Positions 1-10,827 of a stretch of 64,000 nt of DNA are shown piece by piece; positions within the stretch are counted from its first letter, which is position 1, and every line of letters starts with the position of its first letter. The position numbers and the translations under genes are program-made. Below the pieces are notes generated by a model that had not been told where the DNA came from, did no database searches, and worked only from the letters and a program-made list of their open reading frames with translations. The stretch is from Chiridota heheva (Eukaryota; Echinodermata; Holothuroidea; Apodida; Chiridotidae): contig JAIGNY010002764.1 in the NCBI GenBank assembly GCA_020152595.1, positions 249,501-313,500 of the forward strand. Direction: 5' to 3'.

Positions 1-232
1 AAGAAATAATTAGAGCAAAAAATAATGAAAATCGGTGGGATTTATATCGATTAAAAATTCAGAAGAAAAAAAACATATGTCTTAAAACGTAGTCACAAAA
101 CACAATTCTAGTCTTGGGGCCCTTACTTATTTTACAGATGTGATATAAAAATTGCTTTTCTATTTAAAAATATGAAAATCAGAGGAAGTCGGTCAGGAGG
201 TTGCAAGCTTTGCACCGATTTCCAAAGAAACC

Positions 233-646
233 CATGTTGATTTCACTAATACCATACGATTCATATCATGATTGGACACATGTTGATTTCACTGATGCCA
301 TACGATTCATATCATGATTGGACACATGTTGATTTCACTAATGCCATATGATTCATATCATGATTGGACACATGTTGATTTCACTAATACCATACGATTC
401 ATATCATGATTGGACACATGTTGATTTCACTAATGCCATACGATTCGTATCATGATTGGACACATGTTGATTTCACTAATGCCATACGATTCATATCATG
501 ATTGGACACATGTTGATTTCACTAATGCCATACGATTCATATCATGATTGGACACATGTTGATTTCACTAATGCCATACGATTTGTATCATGATTGGACA
601 CATGTTGATTTCACTAATGCCATACGATTCATATCATGATTGGACA
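233..646 (+). repeat. 46-bp minisatellite, about 9 copies
   Basis: The unit runs CATGTTGATTTCACTAATGC through CGATTCATATCATGATTGGA. It is nearly perfect, with single-base variants (CATATGATT, ATTCGTATC). Each unit carries ATATCATGAT, which is partly palindromic. Nothing coding overlaps it. Confidence 0.95.
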
Positions 647-973
647 ATGTACAGTCATGTGCTGTTGTCATAATCCCCCGATAACGTGATAGTTTCTTTG
701 AAAAAACACTATATATTTCAGATTACATGGGGAATCTTAATTGTATATCAAATGCAGAATAAAGATTTATTGACGACAGAGCTTCTTGAGGCAACTGAAT
801 ACTACACATACGCAGTGTATGCAAGGTTTTGATAATTAGAACCGTGGTGTATGTAATGTGGTGTCAATACTGATTTGCTCAAATTCAGCCTATGCAATAG
901 TTTTTCACTATTCTTTTGCTATAATTCATATGGTTAAGTACATTTATATTTGCTTATAAAACTACTATTTCAC

Positions 974-1006
974 CAGGGATCTGTTATCCCAAATAACAAA
1001 TCCCTG
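974..1006. repeat. Stem-loop CAGGGATCTGTTAT / ATAACAAATCCCTG
   Basis: A 14-base stem with one mismatch and a 5-base CCCAA loop. It shares its apex-side sequence with the hairpin at 8208-8259. Confidence 0.7.
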
Positions 1007-2477
1007 ATTTCATGTACTTTCTTCCAACTTGTAAAACACATTGTTGCTTTAAAGGCCTTGTGTGAATTTTCATGAGTGAACTATGGATTAGACTCTTGCC
1101 TCCTCTGACAAAATTTTAATGTAAGTTGAGATTATTTTGGTAATATACTATGAAAGCGATGTAATTTTTTTTGTATGACCTTGGTCAGAAAAACACTGAC
1201 TCAAGTGTGTGAGAATAACCTCTAAACTGAAACACTGAATATAAGTATTACCTTAGAAAATCACTTAATTCACAAAATAGCCTAAAACATAACAGCTGAT
1301 AATAATCATATGAATAGGCCTCTGTAGAATATTGGCTAGTTATATGGCATTATTGGCATAGCATGATATACTACAAAAGGACCGCATGTACACTTTTATT
1401 GGTGTTCTATATATCCATGCTTGCACGATGGCATTATCTTTCAACAATAGAAATTTGCAATGCTATTTCAGAGGAAGACACTTTTTCTTCAACATTTTAT
1501 TTACTTCTGATACTGATAATATACATACTGTATATACCTCTGAAATATAAAAGAATTCACAGATGCAGTGCTGTTCTTCAACTGTTGCAGACAAACAGAA
1601 ATGTTCACAACTTCCTTTTTTTCAAAACAACCCCATGCAAGGTACATATGTGCATGTATATAATAAGTAGTGCCACTATAATTTTATAAACAGAAATTGA
1701 AGATTAATGAACCTATCAATTGGAACAATGCCACACATACACATCAAAAGAAAAAAAAATCACAACCACTCTAGTCGCCTATTTAATTAAGTCTTCAAGC
1801 TAAGACCTAAACTAGTAGATAATCTGCAGTCTAGATATCTTGGTCTTGAGTATTTCCTTATTGTCTAATGCGTATTTCAAGACAGTTTTAAAAATACTAC
1901 ATACCAACACGGCAACACATTAGGTTGACATTAAAAATAAGCTGATTGTTAATTTTATCCTGTAAATATAGAACCTAGATCCATCCTTGCTCACACTTCA
2001 ACCTAAACAGTGATAAATAAATCACTGGTCTTTAACTATACAACACCATATTTCAAATATGCTTATGATTAACTATCATTTGAATTCAACTGCATGCACT
2101 GATTAAAAATAATCAATGACATATTGATAGCTACACCATGGGCTAGGTCAGAATATGAGATAGATGTAGAATAAATCTTATCCTAGCTACCATGCTAACT
2201 TAATCTTGATTGTGATAACAGTCCATGTAAAATCTATTGCTAATCTCTAATGGTGGCCATTTTCAACTTTAAAGCACTGTCACTAATTGCCACCGGGCCC
2301 ATACAAATTTAGTACTAGCAGAAAGCTTATTGTGTCGTCTAATGAATTATCAATAAGTTTTGCCCTAATTTAAAGGGAGCCTGTCAGGAGCCCGGCATGA
2401 ATTAAGCCCCAAAATTGAGGCAATATTTTAGTTCACAATTCCAAACGACAATTATGCAAAATTGATAGTTCGAAAAC

Positions 2478-2717
2478 ATGGAAAATTTGGTACCACTGGA
2501 AAGAAAAATCAGGGAACTCCCACGTAGCTTAGAAACTTTCCTACTACGACATTGTCAGGTGACACCCAATGTAATAGCGATTGGTTTTGCGAAAACTAAA
2601 ATTCTGAAAGTGGGCGGAGTCCTGTGCGAAGAGGATGACATCAAACATATTCAAACAGATCTAAATGCAACATCGTACGATGCAATGCTAGCCATCATCA
2701 TATACAATTGTTGCTGA
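2478..2717 (+). CDS. Hypothetical 79-codon ORF, unrecognised
   Basis: The ORF begins MENLVPLERKIRELPRSLET and has balanced, non-repetitive composition, unlike most ORFs here. A CAG|GTGACA at about 2556 could be a splice donor, so it might instead be a first coding exon. I recognise no family. The chance of a random ORF is substantial. Confidence 0.2.
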   Translation: MENLVPLERKIRELPRSLETFLLRHCQVTPNVIAIGFAKTKILKVGGVLCEEDDIKHIQTDLNATSYDAMLAIIIYNCC

Positions 2718-3419
2718 TTTGCATAGCCTAACGTTAGAGCGGGAATATCTTACAGTTGAGATTCCACCCACGTTGATACTCAACCTTTTTTGTGAAACAT
2801 TAACCATGGCCAGGCCATGGCCCTTAAGTTCAACCAATTTTTTAAAAATAAAATCATAAATCATGCACACCTCTCTGTTAAGTTTTTAATCATTCGTGGT
2901 ATGCTTTTACTCTAAATTGGCCCCGTTAGTGCCTTGCTGTGGCATTTTAAATTATGCTGAAGTCAGCAAATTTGGTCTCGTCCTATAGCCTTATATGGTA
3001 TCCACCAAAACTGTGAACGGGAGTGTACAGAAAAGAAAATGCCAGCTAATAAACAGTAGTGTCGCACTACCCACCAAATTCGTATTTTCATCATCAAAAT
3101 GAAGAAAAAAAGAGTGTATTCTCTGCAATCTCAATACAAATAATAGGATATGTGATTTGAATACATCATTGAAAATTAAACTGATTTACATTCTATTCCA
3201 TACTTAAACAGGGACCTTGTTTCAGCAGGGAGCTATGAAAACATTTTACAACACAGGCTGCGCACCCAAGAAAAAACATTCTTCCACTTGTCAGGAATCT
3301 ATTTCGTGGACTGGCAGAGTGAATGTGTCAGAGAAAGGTCAACGCTCCTTCCCCTCTGCACGCAGAGCAGGTACCTTTTCCTCATGAGGGTGGGGAATGG
3401 GCAAGGGGCAGTGCCTTTG

Positions 3420-4260
3420 ACCCACTTCTGACACCCCCGCTGACGTGCGGTCAAGTCGGGGGCATCTGGGGAAATTCACCGAGATGCGTGAGAAAGTCAC
3501 CACTGACAAGTGCTGAGAACCATTTTGCCGAGAACTTGTTGTGCCCTGACCCCTGACCCAAGAGTCTGGAGAGTCGACGCATTCATGATCAGGTGGACCC
3601 ACTTCGTGGGCTATGCCTGTTTGCCCGTTCGCGCTAGTACGCGAGTACTAGACAAGGTGACCTACGATCAGTGCAGATGTTGTCAGATGGGCTCCGGCAA
3701 ACTGCACCACAATCCAGAAGCACTCCATTTGACAGTGTGGCCTCTATCCACGAATCCTTGGTGTCGTAAAGCCTTTCTGAGGAAGCTGCCCCAGTGGCAG
3801 CCTAAAGTCAGAGACCCTCCACTTTGGGGATGTATTCTGCCAGACTAGGAGGAATGTTCCGAGACTGGTGCCAGAATAAATCGGTTTCTCTGCGTACAGC
3901 ACCTCTTGGTGAAGTAGCGGCCTCTGGAAAAATTAGTTAAAGGAATCTTCTTACAAACACCTTCAGTTTGGAACCTTGCTTCCCCCGTGGGACATGCAAG
4001 TAGTTCTTGAGACACTAGCACGGGCTCCCTTTGAGCCGCTGTCTACTTGTCTGCTTAAAGAACATGATCAAAACGGTTTTTCTACCCTCTGCAAGCCTCT
4101 GCAAGAAGGGTGCCATTCTCACACTTTCACTTAAGGAAGGCCACATTCGCTTCAAATCTGGGGATGTACGGCTCGTACTTAACCCAGCTTTCTTGCCCAA
4201 AATGAAACTTATTCCTTCCGTCACTCTCTATGTTTTTTGACACATCAGAAGACAGGGTCT
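3420..4260 (+). mobile_element. Degenerate DIRS-type (tyrosine recombinase) retroelement fragment
   Basis: This is a locally GC-richer island. One frame (3510-3848) reads DPRVWRVDAF, then an IRWTHFVGYACLP block and RVLDKV, resembling the end of DIRS RT/RNase H (the D-A-L-x-x-W ... YAFPP ... KVLxK pattern). Further on, in shifted frames, ARAPFEPL and GHIRFKSGDVRLVLNPAFLP resemble the start of the DIRS recombinase domain. The order is right, but stops and frame changes make it a dead remnant. The family call is from recalled motifs. Confidence 0.55.
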
Positions 4261-4850
4261 CATGCCCCTCTCCCCGCTCCCCGTTCGATGTCTCAAACAT
4301 CATATTAATAACGTAAAAGCTTTATTCATGTCTTTACAAAATCCGCATCGCGTCGTTTCACGTGATACGATTTCGCGATGGATTGTTCAAGCAATCACAG
4401 TTAATCTGTGTTGTTGATGGAACAATCTGTTTAGAACAAAATTCTACAGCCGTTCTGGCAGTTTCTGTTTAGTTTAACTTTACGGACGGTTTGTTCTCCT
4501 GTTTAACAAAACTGTTCCAATCGCCATGACGTATTGGGTGTTGTTTACAGTTTTTGTCCACTAATATCTTTTATTAACGTGCGTTTTCGGGCAACATGTT
4601 CAGTCGACATCTTGCCTCAGGTTGTTACTAACAGGTTGTTCCATGTTCCTTCGTCATATAACTAGGAGTGGTTTATGTTTTATAGTAATTCCTATTCGGA
4701 GGTTTTTCGTCTTTAAGAGGATAAGGAATCTAATCCTTCAAGTAGGAAAAAACTAGTGCGAGTATTGGTGACCAGCCGTTTGAAATTTGGGCTTCGAACC
4801 TGAACTCCTTTTCTTCCGTTTCTTTGTTGCAATCTGATTGCATCTTTATA

Positions 4851-4938
4851 GCATGGAAGGTAAGATATAACTTGGAAGTAAAGTTACCCCGCTAAGCATA
4901 GCGGGGATATGTACAAGAGTTATACTTACTTTCCATGC
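4851..4938. repeat. Nested hairpin (two concentric inverted repeats)
   Basis: The outer arms GCATGGAAGGTAAG and CTTACTTTCCATGC pair over about 24 bases with small gaps. Inside, CCCCGCTA-AGCA-TAGCGGGG (4887-4906) is a perfect 8-bp stem with a 4-base loop. A degenerate relative follows at 5070-5140. Confidence 0.8.
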
Positions 4939-5069
4939 ATGCCCGCCTTCCCTCTTGTTCAGGCCTCGTGGAATGTTAAGTGAGGGATGTTAGAGGTATT
5001 ATGGAGGTTAGGGCTAGTTTGGTAACTTATTTAAGGTCTGTTAGAAGTGCATTAGAATCAGGTCATATG

Positions 5070-5140
5070 ACCAGATTGCATGTTTATAGCATAGAGGGTA
5101 AGAATAATGCTTTTAAATATCCCTGCTACGCTTAGCTGGG
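5070..5140. repeat. Second, degenerate copy of the nested-hairpin repeat
   Basis: The left arm TTTATAGCATAGAGGGTAAG parallels 4845-4865. The inner stem CCCTGCTA-CGCT-TAGCTGGG (5121-5140) has a T-T mismatch and a changed loop. The outer right arm is missing, replaced by family F-like sequence. Confidence 0.6.
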
Positions 5141-5167
5141 TTAATTTGGTACACAAATATCCCATGG

Positions 5168-5315
5168 TCTTAGAGCTGTGACCGTTGAGAGTGTACATGC
5201 TACACGCTTGCAAATCCTTGTAAACGTTTACTGAATACTTCATTGCGAGTAATCGTTTTTCATAGTCAGTCTTGCCGTTGAAAATCAATATGATCATTCA
5301 TGATTCAAATACAGC
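5168..5315 (-). mobile_element. hAT-like element 1, terminal fragment in reverse orientation
   Basis: The sequence from TAGAGCTGTGACCG to ATGATCATTCATGATTCAAA is the reverse complement of the right end of the element at 16897-18391. It includes the stretch into which the second hAT-like element inserted there, so it serves as the empty-site comparison. Similarity ends at about 5315. Confidence 0.7.
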
Positions 5316-5335
5316 TGATCATTTTGTTTTCACGC

Positions 5336-5484
5336 CAATGCGGGGTGAATGCACGCGTATTGCTGCTTACATTTTTTCCCTTAAACCTGCACCTGATTGG
5401 TTGGGAGACAAATGAAAAGTTCCCCCAGTATTTGATTGGTCGAAGTACTGAAGAAATCATGTTCTTGTTTGAAAAGGTTTATAG
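5336..5484 (+). mobile_element. Right-half fragment of the TATAGACC MITE
   Basis: It matches 44563-44703: ATTGCTGCTTACATTTT, then CCTGATTGGT, then GTACTGAAGAAATCA, ending GTTTGAAAAGGTTTATA. The left half is absent. The small ORF over it (5300-5515) is repeat-derived. Confidence 0.65.
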
Positions 5485-6102
5485 ACCTTCAAACATGATG
5501 CTACATAAAGCATAATTGGATGTAACTTCAAATCCAAAATTATACATCATTGAAATTGATTTGCATAAATACACTATTTTTGTTAAATTTGGCAATATAC
5601 TGTATACCCAGATATAATAGTTCAATGGCATGTTCAGTAAGCCTGTTCGTTTGTTACTTAATATGGCAATATAAGCCTACAGTACAATAAAACTTGATAT
5701 GACTACCCACACTATCCATAAATTATTATTACCTGTAACAACTTTCTCCAAAACATCTCAATTAATAGCTCCTTGGGTTTGCAAAGGGTTATCTTCATAT
5801 TGTTTACACACGTAAGCATTTGCATTAAGATCACTTTACAGGTACAAAATTTGTTCAGTTAGTAGGGGTACAGCAAATGTAAACTGATATACTGACTCTT
5901 ACCCATACTAGTATCAAAAATAGAATGGAATTATGCATTTGTTTTTCTCTCATAATGTGTGTAAACCAAGTGCAGAGAAACATGATTTTGTTAAAGCAAT
6001 ATGTGGCTGGTGTAAATGCAGTTAAATTGTCAATCAGATTAAACACATTTATCACCCTACATGTACAGTAGCTAGGGTGATAGTTAAATGGGGCACAGCA
6101 CA
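5485..6102. other. AT-rich spacer, nothing recognised
   Basis: No ORF of note beyond frames driven by the neighbouring repeat; no hairpin or element ends recognised. Confidence 0.5.
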
Positions 6103-7073
6103 GTAGGTGGATGGGAGCGGCGGTAAGTGGATGGGAGCGGCGGTAAGTGGATGGGAGCGGCGGTAGGTGGATGGGAGCGGCGGTAGGTGGATGGGAGCGG
6201 CGGTAGGTGGATGGGAGCGGCGGTAGGTGGATGGGAGCGCGGTAGGTGGATGGGATGGGGCGGTAGGTGGATGGGAGCGCGGTAGGTGGATGGGAGCGCG
6301 GTAGGTGGATGGGAGCGGCGGTAGGTGGATGGGAGGGGCGGTAGGTGGATGGGAGCGGTAGGTGGATGGGGGAGGTGGATGGAGGCGGTAGGTGGATGGG
6401 AGCGCGGTAGGTGGATGGGAGCGCGGTAGGTGGATGGGAGCGGTAGGTGGATGGGAGCGGCGGTAGGTGGATGGGAGCGCGGTAGGTGGATGGGTAGGTG
6501 GATGGGAGCGGTAGGTGGATGGGAGCGGCGGTAGGTGGATGGGAGCGGCGGTAGGTGGATGGGAGCGGCGGTAGGTGGATGGGAGCGGCGGTAGGTGGAT
6601 GGGAGCGGCGGTAGGTGGATGGGAGCGGCGGTAGGTGGATGGGAGCGGCGGTAGGTGGATGGGAGCGCGGTAGGTGGATGGGAGCGGTAGGTGGATGGGA
6701 GCGGCGGTAGGTGGATGGGAGCGGTAGGTGGATGGGAGCGCGGTAGGTGGATGGGAGCGGTAGGTGGATGGAGCGCGGTAGGTGGATGGGAGTGGATGGG
6801 CGGTAGGTGGATGGGGAGCGGTAGGTGGATGGGAGCGGTAGGTGGATGGGAGCGGCGGTAGGTGGATGGGAGCGCGGTAGGTGGATGGGAGCGGCGGTAG
6901 GTGGATGGGAGCGCGGTAGGTGGATGGGAGCGCGGTAGGTGGATGGGAGCGGCGGTAGGTGGATGGGAGCGGCGGTAGGTGGATGGGAGCGGCGGTAGGT
7001 GGATGGGAGCGGCGGTAGGTGGATGGGAGCGGCGGTAGGTGGATGGGAGCGGCGGTAGGCGGATTGGAGCGGC
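6103..7073 (+). repeat. G-rich minisatellite, 17-20-bp unit, about 50 copies
   Basis: The unit is GGTAGGTGGATGGGAGCGGC with length variants of 20, 19 and 17 bases caused by loss of GC or GGC before GGTAGG. The 20-bp form dominates the ends and a central block. The + strand is G-rich with closely spaced GG/GGG runs, so two-tetrad quadruplexes are possible. The long minus-strand ORFs across it (LPPLPSTYRRSHP repeats) are by-products of the absence of stop triplets. Confidence 0.95.
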
Positions 7074-9220
7074 ATGAACTAACTATACAGCCACTTGTAA
7101 TGATATAAAAGTTGCAGGCAGTCAATAATGTAAAAGTTGATTAGGTTATCAATATTTCAATAAATATTACCTAAAATTATATTTCACAGGCAGGAAATTT
7201 ATTATTCCGAACATACATTACAGTACTATACTCTGTATGTACAGGCTGCTATGGACATTGTGCAAGAATTTAAGTTAATTTTCATGGTTTGTGATGGTTG
7301 AGCTATTGCAATCAATGAGATTTTAAATCCCTAAACATCACGTCTATATTTTTCAAAAGGAATACATTATCCCCAAATTGATGTGTAAAAGCCCTTGATT
7401 AACACATGATTTATCCTCAAAACTAAAGGATTTCATCCAAAATAAAAGATGTTTCCCACTAATTTGTCCGTTAACACAGACTTTCTGTACAGTAAGCAGC
7501 ACAAGTACAAACATTGTGTAGATTTTTGAGCCCACTCATCCGATTTTTTAGTTGCAGAGGACATTTTCTATAAAAATTGATTGACTTCTGAATGTCCAGG
7601 TCTTGAAAGAAAGAGTGCAAAAATGACGCCCTTCAGTAGGAAATTCAAAACAAGTAAGTGTGACCGTTGGCCGTTTTTCTTACCAAAAAACGTATATTTC
7701 CATGAAAATAGTGAAAACAATGATATGTTTGAACTAATGGAATTTCAATGTTTCTGTATCTTATTTTTTTGAGAAAAAGAGAATGTACAAAATTATTCCT
7801 TTTTGAATAATGGGTGTCTATTTGAAGATTTATGTACATATTTTCCATTCAATTCTGTAAATTTGTACTTTACTTTCTTTGTGCTGGAGCAAGATTACCT
7901 GGTACATAACAGTTATATTATTTCAATGTGATGTCATATTGATACTTTGATATTATCGATAATTTTCTAGCGATATATCAATATTGTCTGAAGGTGAATA
8001 TTGCCCAAGGCTCGGGGGTGTTAAACCCAGAAACAACATTTGGGCTGTATGCTTTACCCCTGGAGGGTACAAAGCCAGCCCCTGTATGTAATGTTAGAGA
8101 CAGTTTGGAAAGGTAACCCCTAGGGGCGCTATGATTGAATTAATCCTGGCTTGAGTAGCTTACTTCAGTGATACAATATTATTGCAGTACAGCAGTACTA
8201 CTGCACTGCAGTAGTACCAGGGACCTGCTATTTAGATAAGTCCCTGGTAATACTACTGCTGCACATGCACTGCCATTTACATGCAATGTATTTAGACCAT
8301 AACTGTAACACATTCTTCATGGACAAGGTCATTTGACTTCCTGTAACAGTTCACACAATGTCTACTGTATCATGCACTAGTGTAGTAAGTCAATAGTGTA
8401 AACCTGCTTGGTGTAAATAGCCAACTCGTCTTTGCAGTCAGTGCTTTACAGAAACAGTATATGCATGACTGTGCTGTATTATTGCCCTATACAACATGCA
8501 GTAATGATATTTTGTACATTAAATGCTTCATCATTCTTGGAATGATAAGAAGAGATGAATATTCATCAAGTGTATTAATGACAGTTATTTTATCTTAGTC
8601 TGACCAATGGAAGTGAAGCAATTTAGTGATTCAGTTGGTATGTCTGATGATAACCTTCAGTCTGTTGTGCATTAGATTGATTATCTTGATGTGTATGGCA
8701 GTATGGCAAGACAGACAGCAAAGTTTAATGTACAGTTAGTTAGTGTCTTCATGAAATTGGCACTTAGAAATGGCTCAAAATGTTATATTTTATTGTAATG
8801 AACGTTATCTAACAGGGAAGGATGTCAGATTGTGTTGGAAGCAAGACTGGCAATTAGTAAGAGGAGTATAACTCATATAGTCTGTAAATTCCATATTCTA
8901 AACCAAGGGTTAAATAAATTATCTTTTTGAGTACACTGTTTTGTTACTGTAACAAAAATTGCTCAAGAAATTGGGTGGTGAGGAAGGTAAAATAGGTTTT
9001 GACCAAAACAAAAAAGGAAAACAATTATGTTTTAACTTAAACATCTTAAACATCATAACATTGCCATGTAAAACCAAAGAAAATATAAACTGATTTATTA
9101 GGAATGTTGGGTAATGTTCTAGCAAGCAACCAGTTTCTTAAAGGGTGTTGAAAGAATTTTATTGTCAGAGAAATAATTTTAGGAGAAAAACGATCTTATC
9201 TCCTCCTGTGGGGGAGGGGG
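7074..9220. other. AT-rich region, no gene recognised; one hairpin
   Basis: A stem-loop at 8208-8259 is the only structured feature. Small ORFs here lack coding character. Confidence 0.5.
8208..8259. repeat. Stem-loop GCAGTAGTACCAGGGAC / GTCCCTGGTAATACTACTGC
   Basis: The arms pair over about 17 bases with a 3-base bulge and a short AT-rich loop. The apex begins CCAGGGACCTGCTAT, similar to the hairpin at 974-1006 (CAGGGATCTGTTAT), suggesting a small hairpin family. Confidence 0.7.
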
Positions 9221-10827
9221 TCAAGCCTCTTTATCAGTATGTATGGTTAGGCGGACCAGGGATTCATAGGTTAAGGCCTCTTGATCAGTATGTATGGTTA
9301 GGCGGACTAGGGATTCATAGGTGAAGGCCTCTTGATCAGTATGTATGGTTAGGCGGACTAGGAATTCATAGGTGAAGGCCTCTTGATCAGTATGTATGGT
9401 TAGGTGGACCAGTTATTCATAGGTTAAGGCCTCTTGATCAGTATGTATGGTTAGGCGGACTAGGGATTTATAGGTTAAGGCCTCTTGATCAGTATGTATG
9501 GTTAGGCGGACTAGGGATTCATAGGTGAAGGCCTCTTGATCAGTATGTATGGTTAGGCGGACCAGGGATTCATAGGTGAAGGCCTCTTGATCAGTATGTA
9601 TGGTTAGGTGGACCAGGGATTCATAGGTTAAGGCCTCTTGATCAGTATGTATGGTTAGGCGGACCAGGGATTCATAGGTTAAGGCCTCTTGATCAGTATG
9701 TATGGTTAGGCGGACTAGGGATTCATAGGTTAAGGCCTCTTGATCAGTATGTATGGTTAGGCGGACTAGGGATTCATAGGTGAAGGCCTCTTGATCAGTG
9801 TGTATGGTTAGGCGGACCAGGGATTTATAGGTTAAGGCATCTTGATCAGTATGTATGGTTAGGCGGACCAGTTATTCATAGGTTAAGGCCTCTTGATCAG
9901 TATGTATGGTTAGGCGGACCAGGGATTCATAGGATAAGGCCTCTTGATCATTATGTATGGTTAGGTGGACCAGGGATGCATAGGTGAAGGCCTCTTGATC
10001 AGTGTGAAGGCCTCTTGATCAGTGTGTACGGTTAGGCGGACCAGGGATTCATAGGATAAGGCCTCTTGATCATTATGTATGGTTAGGTGGACCAGGGATT
10101 TATAGGTGAAGGCCTCTTGATCAGTATGTATGGTTAGGCGTACCAGGGATTCATAGATGAAGGCCTCTTGATCAGTGTGTATGGTTAGGCGGACCAGGGA
10201 TTTATAGGTTAAGGCATCTTGATCAGTATATATGGTTAGGCGGACCAGGGATTCATAGGTTAAGGCCTCTTGATCAGTATATATGGTTAGGTGGACTAGG
10301 GATTCATAGGTGAAGGCCTCTTGATCAGTATGTATGGTTAGGCGGACCAGGGATTCATAGGTTAAGGCCTCTTGATCAGTATATATGGTTAGGCGGACCA
10401 GGGATTCATAGAATAAGGCCTCTTGATCAGTATGTATGGTTAGGCGGACCAGTTATTCATAGGTTAAGGCCTCTTGATCAGTATATATGGTTAGGTGGAC
10501 TAGGGATTCATAGGTGAAGGCCTCTTGATCAGTATGTATGGTTAGGCGGACTAGGGATTCATAGGTTAAGGCCTCTTGATCAGTGTGTATGGTTAGGCGG
10601 ACTAGGGATTCATAGGTTAAGGCCTCTTGATCAGTATGTATGGTTAGGCGGACCAGTTATTCATAGGTTAAGGCCTCTTGATCAGTATGTATGGTTAGGC
10701 GGACCAGGGATTTATAGGTTAAGGCATCTTGATCAGTATGTATGGTTAGGCGGACCAGTTATTCATAGGTTAAGGCCTCTTGATCAGTATATATGGTTAG
10801 GCGGACCAGGGATTCATAGGTTAAGGG
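9221..10827 (+). repeat. 51-bp minisatellite, about 31 copies
   Basis: The unit contains AAGGCCTCTTGATCAGTATG, TATGGTTAGGCGGACCAGGG and ATTCATAGGTT. Variants (GACTAGG, GTTATTC, GTATATATGG) are shared in blocks, indicating unequal exchange. One short internal duplication near 9985-10025 repeats only GTGAAGGCCTCTTGATCAGT. The units contain TGATCA palindromes. Confidence 0.95.

Larger units (their letters stand above)
647..3419. other. Upstream AT-rich region, no gene recognised
   Basis: It contains a short hairpin (974-1006) and one 79-codon ORF (listed separately). The 108-codon ORF at 1363-1689 is hydrophobic and AT-driven, without recognisable features. No promoter or exon of the downstream gene could be supported. 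Confidence 0.5.

Noticed and set aside
1363-1689. 108-codon plus-strand ORF with hydrophobic stretches
   Set aside because: The Ile/Leu/Tyr-rich composition follows the local AT content. No motif, splice context or repeat-independent support was seen.
5855-7125. Two long minus-strand ORFs (406 and 357 codons) rich in HLPPLPSTYR repeats
   Set aside because: They are translations of the G-rich 20-bp array whose complement lacks stop codons. The same DNA is open in several frames and no unique domain is present.
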